Below are positions 32,201-42,300 of a stretch of 64,000 bases of DNA, piece after piece. Location of the stretch: positions 868,001 to 932,000 of the forward strand of contig JAGTXX020000004.1 of assembly GCA_019044685.2 (NCBI GenBank). Direction: 5' to 3'. Position 1 is the first letter of the stretch. Every line of letters begins with the position of its first letter. A program made the position numbers and the translations under genes. The notes beneath the pieces were generated by a model. The model did no database searches and had not been told where the DNA came from. It worked only from the letters and a program-made list of their open reading frames with translations. Source of the stretch: Nannochloris sp. 'desiccata' (Eukaryota; Chlorophyta; Trebouxiophyceae; Chlorellales; Chlorellaceae).

Positions 32201-32719
32201 GTAGGCTGGTACGGGAGCAGCTCCAGGGTCTTGTGGATTGGTGTTGGCATACTTATCATTGGGGCCACGGAAATGTTGTTTGGTTCCAGCAGTTCTCGAA
32301 TTGATTGCTTGTAGCTGCGCATTAGGTTCCTGTCTATAGCGGTTAATACTCACTTCACCAAAGTTGAGTTTCTTTCGACCTTCATCTTCACCGAAATAAC
32401 GTAACAGAGCCAAGTCCCAAGCCATTGCTGCATCCTCTTCTGAATTGAAATAGCCAATGTGGCGGGTGCGGTCTGTGTGTAGACGAGCGCGCCAACGAGC
32501 TCCGTTTTTATCCCATTGGACTCCACGATATCGTGATTTCCGTGCTTCTACACCTGTGCGTCGTTTAGGAGGGTTTCCACGATGGACTTGAGATTCTGCC
32601 CCACCGCTGAAAGTATTGGCGCCGGCATCGGATTGTCTGGGAGCAGGTTTGCTATCTGCTGTGGTTGGGGGGCTTCGGAGTGGAGGTCCAGGGGCATTAT
32701 CGTTTTGTACACTCGCCAT
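29201..32719 (-). CDS. AP2/ERF-type transcription regulator with four AP2 repeats
   Basis: This is a single exon of 1172 residues from ATG 32719. Four AP2-like units are visible. Residues about 62-122 (SRYRGVQWDKNGARWRARL...) form the best AP2 domain. Residues about 172-231 (YRGVVPHEGGLYRSVV...ALTNFPL), 582-638 (VVGVRQIPETGQYQAALYLDLGTFGSYDEAVRAYD) and 664-722 (RYQGVTLRGGSFLASLDIGGK...AATNFP) are progressively more diverged but keep the YxGV start, the G-x-F/Y turn, the AAxA(Y/H/F)D helix and the TNFP end. Long Gln, Ala, Ser/Asn and Pro tracts separate them. AP2 domains bind DNA in plants and algae. The paired layout (1+2, 3+4) suggests duplication of a two-AP2 ancestor. Targets unknown. Confidence 0.9.
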   Translation of the reverse strand: MASVQNDNAPGPPLRSPPTTADSKPAPRQSDAGANTFSGGAESQVHRGNPPKRRTGVEARKSRYRGVQWDKNGARWRARLHTDRTRHIGYFNSEEDAAMAWDLALLRYFGEDEGRKKLNFGEVSINRYRQEPNAQLQAINSRTAGTKQHFRGPNDKYANTNPQDPGAAPVPAYRGVVPHEGGLYRSVVMKNRVNVTVGIYATAEEAARAHDCASIQANGWGALTNFPLADYETDPQGRITVYPPIKTPVNLQKSNITGGSKQQQQSHQHQQAAAGGGLPRSGSWYNDIPTSSTGADNGNGGTNGGRGLSIMPPLHRQLSLPATVGAAAPHAGANPYHMRSTPLSSADFSLPPLMLAGGGHMNTSHYTQQMNQHHRTGSVTNLHQLAAAAMAGFTTPQQLQQPLQPPPSFHQQQSIQQQQQQQMLMTTTAPVPHTPVYRTNQSAGLVNPFPAATVQVQIQQQQEQQQHQQQEQQQQEQQQTAAPNSSERKRSRAEIEDPSKEHPSISRSTGGTVVRTDTGGRPSPLSNNNNGATAAAAADASPENKHGSDLGRGDYGLNNPSNNTQTTANNPPNPALPLPLEATVVGVRQIPETGQYQAALYLDLGTFGSYDEAVRAYDRAVLMSSGFSAAGTHVPLLDAVNRAATAVGGGPPQLLPAGVAGLSLRYQGVTLRGGSFLASLDIGGKAYELGPFATEIDAAKAFDRYSLLLKGVLAATNFPPWEHLASAAEVGAIIDAVGVVAMTSGDGGLNTSAGTAPGQTVNQTPHHHHQQQQPVGTDARGWSGGGGGGSGLLTRSNSGVPLAGGGQPQPLPLLSPMIRASSDLERLQSQLNELHAQALMQQQHVQQQIEQQQQQQHRQQVAQQQQQQSVLMFSHPSQVTIPLNQVLNTTLPMTRAMSAQTMHLPAQQQQHAAALAAFPSAGNLALPTVKPIPSLLPPIIQQQQQIALQLQMPPSAGITPPPSLLNHQPATTTAGSSPPMMQSQEQQQQRHPVNAAVDALAAAAELGQELASAPVSAAQMPLNLPPQTAAQAAAHSLDQGMMTKTHSMAALAVAAVANAAATTSNAAAAAAAGRLTPQGEVTQDTAGTAHGGGGGTLSTGAAAARHLTPFSAFEGGATLSGPPIEEDLNNNTINQPPAPAPVRTASVAAAAATLAADAAAAAVATIDPVTST

Positions 32720-33303
32720 TTGGGCTTCAGTCTGTAGAAAATAGGAGAAGTCAGCAGAGGGGAAGGTGGTAAGATACGATGGAGTTGATCAAGGCACCTT
32801 GTGATCAACGACTCTAGGCCTTTGAGAGGGTTATTTTATTAGTAGTAATGGCTTACAATAAATATATACTGGTGTTCCACCTGCCTGCTGACGATAACGA
32901 TGATAAAAACGAACCCAAATGGGAGCTAGATTATTTTAAATTCATAAGGGTGCACATAGCGAAATTTATTGCTCTCAGATGCACTTTTAAAATGTATATA
33001 CTGTCTATAATTAAAATAAGGGCACTTTGTAAGGTAGAAACCGACTAAAAGTAAACTTTGAGTGATCAATTGCCCATGTGCTGAGGGAACCAAGCGGGGA
33101 CTGACTAGCCCTCAGCAGGTGCGCTTTTTTCAAACAAAATATTGATCTAATAGTTTGTGCTAATGCAACAATGAGCTAAAAAGGTTGGCTTCGCAGTTGT
33201 ATCAAGCTGGAAAGATTTTGAGCTGAACGAATTGAAAGATAAATTGGGTGCCATCGTCACCGAAATCCATTCTAAACCCGATCAAAAATCAAATCTGACA
33301 ATC
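32720..33303. other. Divergent intergenic region with an 8-bp inverted repeat
   Basis: No gene is supported. GCTGAGGG at 33080-33087 pairs with CCCTCAGC at 33109-33116 (21-base loop), about 190 bases before the next start codon. Confidence 0.45.
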
Positions 33304-34311
33304 ATGGCTGCTGCAAGAATGGTGCCCGCGGCTGCCGAAGCCTATGGCAGGCTCGCAACTTTGGCTCCTTCATTCAAGGTATGTTATCATTTCCGAGACA
33401 AAATGCTTCGGACGTGGTACTGTTCACACATCTCTGGATCGCGTATTCATTGTGTCGGTTCAATTGCAGATTATTGTGGAACTTCCCAAGTCCTATGGCC
33501 CCTTAAAAACTGATACTCTCCCAATTCAAGAGTCCGAAGCTGGCACCCGGGAAAGCAGCCTCAAGCCAAGTATTACTAAACATAAGGTGCGTTTATTATT
33601 CTATATGTGATCCTAGTTCGGGTTCAGCGGCTGCTAGATGGTTTCATCGGCGGCTTTGGAGGATTGTTCATGTCGGAAAATGCACTGCGCTGAGTCGGAC
33701 CTTATTTTCCTGCATGTCTTTTGGCCTTTTGCACCATATATAACAGTTGGTACACTATACCAAATAGTTTGCACCGAAATTCATGGCCTTGGATTCGATA
33801 TTTAGGTTGATCTTGCCCATGTTGTTCTCACCCAAATACTAGCTATCCCTATTTGCAGAGCTATAAGCTTCATATCGGTGGCAACTTAAGCATCCCTAGC
33901 TCCGATGCAACTGCAAAACCCCAATACTCCCACCAAGAGGCCGAGCCACACCGTATGTATGACCCCTTTGAGGGGCTTCCATTCCGAGCATTCGCTGAAA
34001 AGATGGGCGACCGTATTATGCCGGCTCTCCAAGCTGCTCGCGATGACAAACGCCACACAGGTGTAAATGCTCACCATGGCGCTGAAACAGACCAGTTTTT
34101 AGTCCCTGAGGTCCCTCATGTCTTACCGTTTACTCGTTGGGCTGCCAACAGCAACACCCTCCGCAGCACCTTTGTTGCAGAAGACCCTTCCACCAGAAAG
34201 AAGGCAAGACTAAGTTGGTACCACCCTGAAGATACAATGGTACCCCGTGGGTGGTGGAAAGGTGGATTATTGGCTGATTTGAAATATTATAACCCTTTCA
34301 ACCTTTGTTGA
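33304..34311 (+). CDS. Conserved-looking protein of unknown function (214 aa)
   Basis: There are three exons, 33304-33378, 33470-33586 and 33859-34311, all phase 0 (donors GTATGT and GTGCGT). The start MAAARMVPAAAEAYGRLATLAPSFK is Ala-rich and acid-poor at first, possibly an organelle import signal. The rest is rich in aromatic, His and Pro residues with no membrane span (for example HRMYDPFEGLPFRAFAEKMG and the ending DTMVPRGWWKGGLLADLKYYNPFNLC). Codons in exon 3 are biased towards C-ending forms, as in RPS9, which suggests high expression. I suspect a lineage-specific subunit of an organelle complex but cannot name it. A 3' T/C-rich tract follows. Confidence 0.75.
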
Positions 34312-35465
34312 GGGAACAGCCGCGCTGCGCTCACAGGCAGCACTGCTTGAGCCACATCTTTGTTGTTGAATTTTCACCACCCTGGAGAAACCGTAATTTA
34401 CATACCACCTAATATGCTAGCGTATATACACATATAGGTAGCCTACGATGATACGATACATAAAAACACATGACGACGACAAGGAGCGATAAACTATGTT
34501 CCTCTTGATGATATAAAATACAGCTTCTGTGCTGAACACAAAGCTTTGTGATGATGAATTTTCCTTTTCCTTTTCTTTCCCAAGTTTTCCTTTCTATCTT
34601 TAGGCTAATTTTCTCTTTCTAGCCCAAATTTTCGATGATATGATATGATTTTGATGATACGACTACAGTACTACATATATATTACCGGGATTTTTCACTT
34701 TTCCTCTCTTTCTTTTTTCCCTTGTCACCTAGCTGCCGCTAATTTTCATTCTTGCCATTTTCCCTACTTTTCCCCCCTCTGGCGTACGTAGTAGCAGCAG
34801 GTGACTGGTGGTGGTCGACAATTTTCTCTCCTGATTCAGGAATTTTCTTCTCTTTACCATCACCCACCCACCTTTTTATCTTCAATGAATGATTGATTGA
34901 ATAGACAAAACAGCATTTTGCAAACGAGTTTGTCTTCTGTTTGTTTCTCTTTTTTAATTTTTCCCACCTTTTTGCCGAATGATGATCGATTTGGCCCTTT
35001 ATGTATGCCATATAAACACCATGATGATGCACGATTGATATACACATAGACATTTTCCACGTCTTGTGTTTGCTTTACCACTTTAAGCCCTTTTTTCTCT
35101 CCTGTTTTGGTTCCAACTTTCCTCGTTTGTTGTACGGTCCACCTTTCCCTAGAGTTAGTTACCCTGCAGAGTAGCGTTCCTTCCTTTTCAATTTGCCTGT
35201 TTATTGTGGTACGTTTCCCCAGTTTTTTCTAGGCATTTTTTTATGTATACTATTTACTTTTACCTTTACAAAATATGATCAATTGAAAATTGCTGCTGAA
35301 GCGGTTAAATTTTCTAGAATTGTTGTAAAGACTTGATAAAAATTAAACACAGAGGACTTTACAAACTGCAGCAGATGCCGGCGGCAAAGCCGAAAAAACC
35401 TCGGTGGTAATAGAAAACCGATTTCAGCCATATTTAGCAACTAGTCTTTAGTTACTGTACTGGAA
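34312..35465. other. Long convergent intergenic stretch, pyrimidine-rich
   Basis: No gene is supported over 1.15 kb. From about 34560 to 35240 the + strand is largely T/C. A 104-codon frame on the - strand (34739-35053) is Lys/Asn-rich, lacks domains and looks like a by-product of this composition. TTACA signals for the ArfGAP gene lie near 35264 and 35356. Confidence 0.5.
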
Positions 35466-36827
35466 CTACTTATCAAACATGGCTAGAATATCTTCATGGC
35501 TTACTTTCCCTTTACTATGTCCATTCACAGAACCAGACCGCATCGGTGTCAGGCCCAAGCTACCAGACGAGGTCGTTGACAACTGCGGTGCAGCTGCTGG
35601 AGCTGTTGACACGTGTGGTTTTACTAAAGGGGCAGCGACAGTACCACCTTGAACAGGTAGGGTTGATAATGCAAAGGGGTCTATTATTGATGTTGTTCCA
35701 CCATTACTGGCAATCGTACCAAGACGAGAAGAAGGTAGCATCGAAGAGGTGACGGCGGCACTAGTATGAGAGGATGCAGTTCTCTCTATTTCAGCAAAGG
35801 GATTTACTAAAGGAGCAGGGTAAGCAATGGAACTTTTATTTTTATCCACTGGTATTACTGTAGCTACTACTGGTTCTCTAGCTATAGCAGCAAAGGGGTC
35901 CCAATCAGCTCCAGTTGCTTGACCGGGGACGGGGGCTGCAGGAGCTTGTTGCTGCTGCTGTTGCTGCTGCTGTTGCTGAGGAATAAATGCCGGTGTAGGG
36001 TCATCATGTAAGCTTAGTAAATCAAATTCGGTTACAGCAGCAGGAGCTACGTTCGCTGCGAGTGTTGCAGCAGCAGCAGCAGGGGGCTTTGCCGCTTCTG
36101 GGGCGACATGTGCCGCTGTGCCATTTTCACCGCTCTTTTTCCCTCCAGCTAACTCCACTACAAAAGGGTGCGACATGTAATTCTCTATACAAGGAGATTC
36201 GCTATATCCCTGTAAAGCATATCTCTTATTCACATATTTATCTGTAATGTACACTCGAAGGGCACCCATGTCTGCTTCGGGGGGGCGGTGGAAATCACGA
36301 GGAAGCCTAGCTTCCCAATATTTGTTGCAACGAGCGTTACCCATTGCTTGAACAAATGCGACTTGCTCAGGAAGCCAAGTGTCCTGTAGAGGGAAGAAGA
36401 CACAAAGGTTAGGTTGAGAAAAAATATCAACTTTTGGAAAGTAGAGGCGGCAAGGCGAGAGAAAGTTTTTAAAAAAAGTGAATAGAAGCTTACCAAGTTG
36501 GTGGATCTGACTTTAGAGATGTGGACACCAAGGCTACGATGAATACCTGTAATTAATTAAAGGTGATATCGATTAATTTTCCTACGAGAGAACAGTAAAG
36601 AAAGAGATGAGCAGCAACCGCCTTGCAACTAAAAACAGAGATGCTGGTGTCGCACCTGAGCAGTTGAGGCAGACGAATACTCCCAAGTTGACACTCGCCC
36701 AAGTAGGGCCTCTAGAATTGCAATCGGCACAGCGGCGATTGCCTTCTTCTCTCAGCAAACTTGTCAAAATGCGCTTGTGCTCCTCATTTTGGAGGTTGCT
36801 TACAGACGACTTTTCGTTTCGCGCCAT
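35466..36827 (-). CDS. Arf GTPase-activating protein (SMAP/AGD5-like)
   Basis: There are three exons, 36656-36827, 36494-36546 and 35466-36383 (donors GTGCGA and GTAAGC), giving 380 residues from ATG 36827. The ArfGAP zinc finger CADC-x16-CLNC is in exon 1. The 53-base exon 2 carries GIHRSLGVHISKVRSTNL with the catalytic Arg finger. Exon 3 continues DTWLPEQVAFVQAMGNARCNKYWEARLP. The C-terminal half is disordered with a Gln run, repeated D-P-F-A motifs (DWDPFAAI, VNPFAEI, IDPFALS) and a Met/Phe end. NPF/DPF motifs in this family bind clathrin-adaptor or EH-domain partners, so a role in clathrin or TGN vesicle traffic is likely. Confidence 0.93.
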
Positions 36828-37164
36828 TTCTGACACTATGGGGACTAGGACAAGGTACTGGAACCAAACTTAGAGAAACTTAATGTTGAAAAATTCCAAA
36901 AGCAAGTGATCTTAATTGTTCAGATTTGAAAGATAAGCAACGAGCTAGAGAAGAGTACCGCAGTTTACAGCCCGCCAATATTACTACTTAACTATAGAAA
37001 TTAGGTGTATCATTCATCAGGTCAATGAGCTTTATCCAGAGATTATTTATTCTGCGCCTGAACAACCACCGAAACGGGCCAAGCCACACATAAATATCGC
37101 TCGTCCAAACATATTCTTACATTTCAAACATACATTTCCAGACTTTCAACCAAACACAACCAAA
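36828..37164. other. Divergent intergenic region
   Basis: I see nothing beyond AT-rich sequence between the ArfGAP start and the next gene on the + strand. Confidence 0.3.
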
Positions 37165-37695
37165 ATGCAAACTCTCTCCCTCCGCGTTCGCCCATCAAGC
37201 CTCTCTGGGAGACAATCTCAAAAATCCAGAAGTGGAGCCAGACACCAGGTCTTAGTCCGTGCTGAAGGCCCTAAAATCGTCAGAGAATACAGAGAAGATG
37301 ATGATAAACTTATCAACAACCCCTCTGAAGCTTCCTCTCCCAACGCAAATACTAATCCCAACTCTGCTTACATTGACGACCTTCCCGAGACTCCTCGTAG
37401 AGAAATGTCAGCTGCGCAGAAGGCAAAGCTCCGTGCTGAATACCTGTCCCTTGGTGGATCACCTAACACGGTAAGAGAGGAAAAACCCATATGAATCCTG
37501 GAATGAAATTATGCATATCAAGGAGTTGTTTTCTAAATTTGATTGATGCGTTTTCATCGCTGTGATATTTCAATTTTAATTTCACCGTAACGATATACTG
37601 TTTTGCAGAAAATGGGGTCTAACTGGTTCTTGATTATCAGCGGAATCATTGCTGGCCTCGCCATCACGTCTGCTCTTTTGGGATACCTGGGTTGA
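37165..37695 (+). CDS. Plastid protein with C-terminal membrane anchor, unknown function
   Basis: There are two exons, 37165-37470 and 37609-37695, for 130 residues (intron GTAAGA...TTGCAG). The start MQTLSLRVRPSSLSGRQSQK is a textbook plastid transit peptide, rich in Ser and Arg without acids. A polar middle follows. Exon 2 (29 codons with the stop) encodes only the tail: KMGSNWFLIISGIIAGLAITSALLGYLG, one transmembrane helix. A small single-span thylakoid or envelope protein is the best reading. TGTAA near 37898 is a plausible 3' end signal. Confidence 0.8.
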
Positions 37696-38729
37696 GTGGT
37701 TTGTGGGTTTTTTTTAAACAGAGAGACGGTGTGATGATTTTCAATTTTGCAGAGAAACGAGGTTTTCTTTCTTTTTAACCAATACCGTACTCCCTGGATG
37801 ATTATAATTAAAGATATAGTTTGAGCGCATGAGATTGATTGTATTGATATGGTATTTTTGACTTTAACTTCGCTATTGTTTAGATCTGATTTGATTTTTG
37901 TAATTATCGATCTTTTTGTTCACGCTGGTTGAGTTCAAGGAAAGCGTAGCCGGTGGAGAACCCGGAAATTGCTATACGTCCACGTCTTATACAGCTGCCG
38001 TTCTCGAGGCCATTGGCATCCAGTGTCTCAGTGCGATTCTGTTGATTGGCTTGGTGCTCAATGCAGGCTTGGAGGAGGTGGAGGACGATTTTGACGACGA
38101 TGTTAAAACTGATGAAGGAGGTGATTATAGTGAACATGATGGCGATGATGATGAGTAATAATGATAATAATAGTGATAAATGAGTACAGCATTGCTCATA
38201 AGGCTGTTTCAGCCACTATAGAGCCAATTTTAGCCTGTTTCTAGCAAATATCTTATTTAAAAACTCCTAGCTTTTTTCTTATATTTTAACCCCCTGAAAA
38301 TCGCCTGCGGCGCTGATCTTAATAAACATTTTCTTACTTTAGTGTCTATACGGTACTTTGGAACCCGCCAAAGAGGTGCAATATCTGTCCGTAGTTTCTG
38401 CTTGGTGACTGTCCTTGAGCCCACGCCGCGGCTTGCAGTTTCCTGACATTTGGTCTTCTGCGCCTATAATACACTGATGCTCTAAAATTGATCAAGTACT
38501 CCTCTACATGATATGTAGCTGGTATCAAAGGGGCGGATACGAATGACGCACTCTCTAGCCATTAATAAAAAAAATAAAGGGAGACTTTGGAAGGCGCCGG
38601 GCAACTGAAATCTCTTGTTGTCCTCATAAACGCGTTTACCCTCGAAAACCTCACAACAGATTTAATTGGCAATCACCAGCCAGCTTCAGTCCTGTAATAA
38701 CCTTTCACCTAGGTCCTTTTTATATTTGT
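37696..38729. other. Intergenic with ambiguous overlapping short frames
   Basis: Between 37904 and 38158 both strands carry frames of about 80 codons: - strand 37904-38137 with ATG and a hydrophobic start, and + strand with no ATG, a hydrophobic segment and an Asp-rich tail. Neither has a known domain. The remainder holds no supported gene. Confidence 0.35.
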
Positions 38730-39089
38730 ATGGGTATTTTCTCCAGCAAGCCAAGAGATCCAATCACAATGTCTAGTGCCAAGGCTAAAGTCGATGCCGC
38801 GATCAAAGGAAACCGGGTCATGATCTTTTCAAAATCATATTGTCCGTATTGCGCTAAAGCAAAGAGGGCAGTAGCGAGCGTGCTTCCCAAGGAGAAATTC
38901 AATGTAATGGAAATAGAGAATGACCCCGAATGCAACGCTATTCAAGACTATTTGCTCAGCATTACCAACGGTCGCTCAGTGCCTCGCGTATTCATTGACG
39001 GAGTTTTTGTCGGTGGTGGTGATGAGACTGATGCGTTGGCACGAAGTGGAAAATTGGAGGTTATGCTTAAAGAGAAGGGTATTTTGTAA
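38730..39089 (+). CDS. CPYC-type glutaredoxin, possibly N-myristoylated
   Basis: This is a single exon of 119 residues from ATG 38730. It contains the active site C38-P-Y-C41 in SKSYCPYCAKAKR, the SVPRVFIDG loop (cis-Pro) and the GGGDETDAL glutathione-binding turn, so it is a complete class I dithiol glutaredoxin that reduces glutathione mixed disulfides. The N-terminus MGIFSSK fits the plant MGxxxS myristoylation pattern, which would tether it to a membrane. A second Met (MSSAKAK, residue 14) could give a cytosolic form. TGTAA is at 39216-39220. Confidence 0.93.
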   Translation: MGIFSSKPRDPITMSSAKAKVDAAIKGNRVMIFSKSYCPYCAKAKRAVASVLPKEKFNVMEIENDPECNAIQDYLLSITNGRSVPRVFIDGVFVGGGDETDALARSGKLEVMLKEKGIL

Positions 39090-39215
39090 TCGGGTTGCCC
39101 GACACATTGACGTTGTTGTTGCATATGAATTCAATGTTGAACAGTTTGTGCTTGTTGAGGTGAATAATCCCTTTTGATTCAACACACAACTTATCCCTGC
39201 CCCCATACTTCATTT

Positions 39216-39259
39216 TGTAAATCAAAACTCGACAACGTTGCTCTAATAATAATTTTACA
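39216..39259. terminator. Opposed polyadenylation signals between GRX and XRN1 genes
   Basis: TGTAA at 39216-39220 serves the + strand glutaredoxin. TTACA at 39255-39259 serves the - strand XRN1 gene (stop 39325). Confidence 0.5.
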
Positions 39260-39324
39260 CATTTTCAACCACAACTACCTTTTAAAGCACAACTAGTATT
39301 CGTACTTGTACCACATTTAACTAT

Positions 39325-42300
39325 CTATTTCTTTTTATTTCCACCTTTTTTAGTCCCTCCACCACCACTAGCAGGGTTGGTCATCATATCCCAAAATGCA
39401 TCTGCAGCACTGCTCCCACTAGCACCATTGAGCATCGCTGCAGACGGAGCAGGTGGAGGTGGCGGACCAACATCAACTGGAGCTTCTGCAGCAGGCGGTG
39501 CTGGTGCTGGTGCAGGAGCTGCTGCTACTACTTTATCACCTTGTTGCTGCATACGCTTCCACATTGCCTCGAAATTACCATCACCACTAGCAGCAGCAGC
39601 AGCAGCAGGTTTCTTTCCAGCAGGGCCAGATCCTGTCGGAGATTTCTGAAGCTGCTGAAGTAACAAAGTACCAGCATTCGGAGGCGATTGAGGTACCTGT
39701 TGTTGCGGATCTTTTTTCCCTTGGAGCTGACTCAATAATGCAGACCCAGGATTGGGAGGAGGAGGAGGAGGAGAAGGAAGCTGCTGTGCTCCTGAACCCG
39801 CTCCAGCTGCTCCAGAGCCACCACCACCACCACCACGTCGCAACTGATCCAACAAATCATTCCCTTGATTATTTGTTGGATGCGGTGGCGGTGGTGGCCC
39901 TCCAGGATACATCATCCCTGGATGCGGTGGTGGCATAGGGTAGGGAGGTGGGTGCATCATTCCTGGGTGTGGTGGATATGGGTCAGGATAAGGACCACCA
40001 GCTGGTGGCGGGGGCATCATCATCATGTGAGGTGGAGGTGGAGGAGGAGGGGACATGGGCTGCTGCCCAGGAGCAGCAGTAGCAGCAGCACCTGCAGAGC
40101 GATTTAATTGAGCTAATAATTCCGCACCAGCGTTTCCAGAAGGTTGTTGAGAGCCAGGTGCGGGCGGAGCGGGTGCAGATGCAGGTGTTTTATTGCCAGC
40201 AGCTGCTGCTTTGATACCTACAGGGATGCCCCTTCCAGTACCCCACGCAAATCCTTTAGATCCTGCTTTATCAGGGATACGTGGTTCAGGGCCAGAAGGT
40301 GGTTTGGGGGCACCTTTACCTTGAAGGGCAGCAGAGGCCGCAGCCATCGCGTGTGATGCCGACATTGACGAGGAAGCAGCAGCGGTATTACTGCTCCTAG
40401 TATTAGTAGACTCTGTATTACCACCGGTATCTCTTCTGACCATTTTGAACGCAGCAGCACCTTCTGCCTTGACAGCATGCGGTCTTGATAAATTCAAAAT
40501 TTGATCAGCTGGCAGCATCGCTCCAGCCTCTCCATTGCATCTTCCAAATAAATCATTACCTCCTAAAAATTCTTGATCAAACAACACCTCCACAGCTTCA
40601 TCATACACACCAACAACTGTCCCGCGTGATCCAAAGGCTGGAGCACCAACAGAACTCACTGTAAGCACACGATCCCCAATTTCAAAATTCCCGCCAGCAA
40701 ACACAGAAGCAATTCCACCTTTAACTAATGGAGCCATCAACAATGCAGGTGCGACGTTTTCCAACTCGACAGCAGGTAATGTCTTGGTAATGTTAGGAGG
40801 TAATGCAGCTTGAAGCATACGTACAGCACTTTCCGGAGCTACTTTTGCTGTAGGCTTTACTAGAGGCCTGCGAGCAAGCGGGGTCGATTTCAACCATTTA
40901 CGTAAAGAGGACACCTGCGCTAATGCCGCTTCATTATCCATACCAGGGAAGAGTTGCTCAAGAGTCAGCGCTTGTGGAGGCCCACTCTTTCCACCTCCAC
41001 CTCCACTTGAAAGAGAAGCTGATGACGAGGTTTCTTGTTTTTCAATAGCCGTCCATACCCAAGGGAATCTCTGTTTATATTGCTCTAATACTCGTATCAT
41101 AGCATCACTATACGCCCAGCCACCTTTCCTAGGTTCCTGGCCCTGTTGCTGCGCTTGCTGTTGTTGATACGGGGTTGGTTCTAATGGAGCGCAGTAATCA
41201 GGGACATATAGCCCCTTGGCGCCGTTTTTCACACAGAGCCCAATATCGATTCGATCGCGTCTTTCTTCCCCAATTTGGACCCATACATTACCAGTCATAC
41301 GCCCTAGAGTACGGGAATTCACACCTAAACGACGGGCGACTTGACCGGAAGGTTGGTACGAGACGGAGACGTTTGATAAAATGCGGCGTGCTGCTTGAGC
41401 CGCTTGGGCAGCACTGGGGGGTGCAGGGACCACTTCAACTCTATAAGGTCCTTTATTAGGAACATTCCCATTCGTAGTCTTTAAACCAGTAGTTTCATAC
41501 TTCTTGAGTGCTTTTCCTTTCTTATCTAACCCACGTGGTCCACTTGGCAGTACTTTAGCGATACATCCATAATGTGCCCGTCCAAGGAAAATTACCTGAT
41601 CCCCTTCATTCAGTGGTTCTAAACCCAATACATTAGAAGTACCACTAGATCCATCAGCTTGGAAACGCGGGTCTGGGGAAGGATTTCGTCTCAAAGTGAC
41701 TTGCAATGGGTAGACGATTTCAGTTTTACCAAATCTTTTTTCGACAGTACCATCAACTTGTCTGACCAAACCCTCACACGGCCTGACGTGGAGTAATAAA
41801 CGAATTTGACCTAATTCTAAACCTTGCTTACTCAAATAATCGTTATTCAAGGTCATAATTTGACGATCAAATTCATCTCTTTCAGAAGAACTCAAAGGTC
41901 GAACTTCCACCCCAGAACCCGCTCTTTCTCGACCATCAGAGACAGCGACTACCAAAGATTCTTGTAAATAAGGCCATTTTACCCATGCGCGTTGTCCTAC
42001 GACAGCAGCAGCTACTTGAGCAGCAGTCGGAGCAGCTGCTCCAGGTAATTCTTTGACTTTTAAAATCAGACTTTCTTTTCGGGATGTCATTCCAAAGACA
42101 TTGATCCCAGCACGACGCAGCTCTGCACTGACTGCAAGCGTACGTAATGTAGGAAAACCAGCTGGACCAGTGGCCCCAACCTTCGTTCCGGGGACAAAGG
42201 AAGGAACAAAGCCCTTTTCACCTGGAGGCAGTGGTGGAGGGGCAGCTTGCACCAAGGCTGTTGAGTTACTGATCGAAGAAACAGATGTATAATGAGCTGG

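Noticed and set aside
34739..35053. 104-codon frame on the - strand
   Set aside because: Lys/Asn-rich translation of a pyrimidine-rich tract; no domain, and it sits in a probable 3' UTR of the opposite gene.
37904..38158. Overlapping ~80-codon frames on both strands
   Set aside because: The + frame lacks ATG and a credible splice acceptor; the - frame has ATG but no recognised content or polyadenylation signal.
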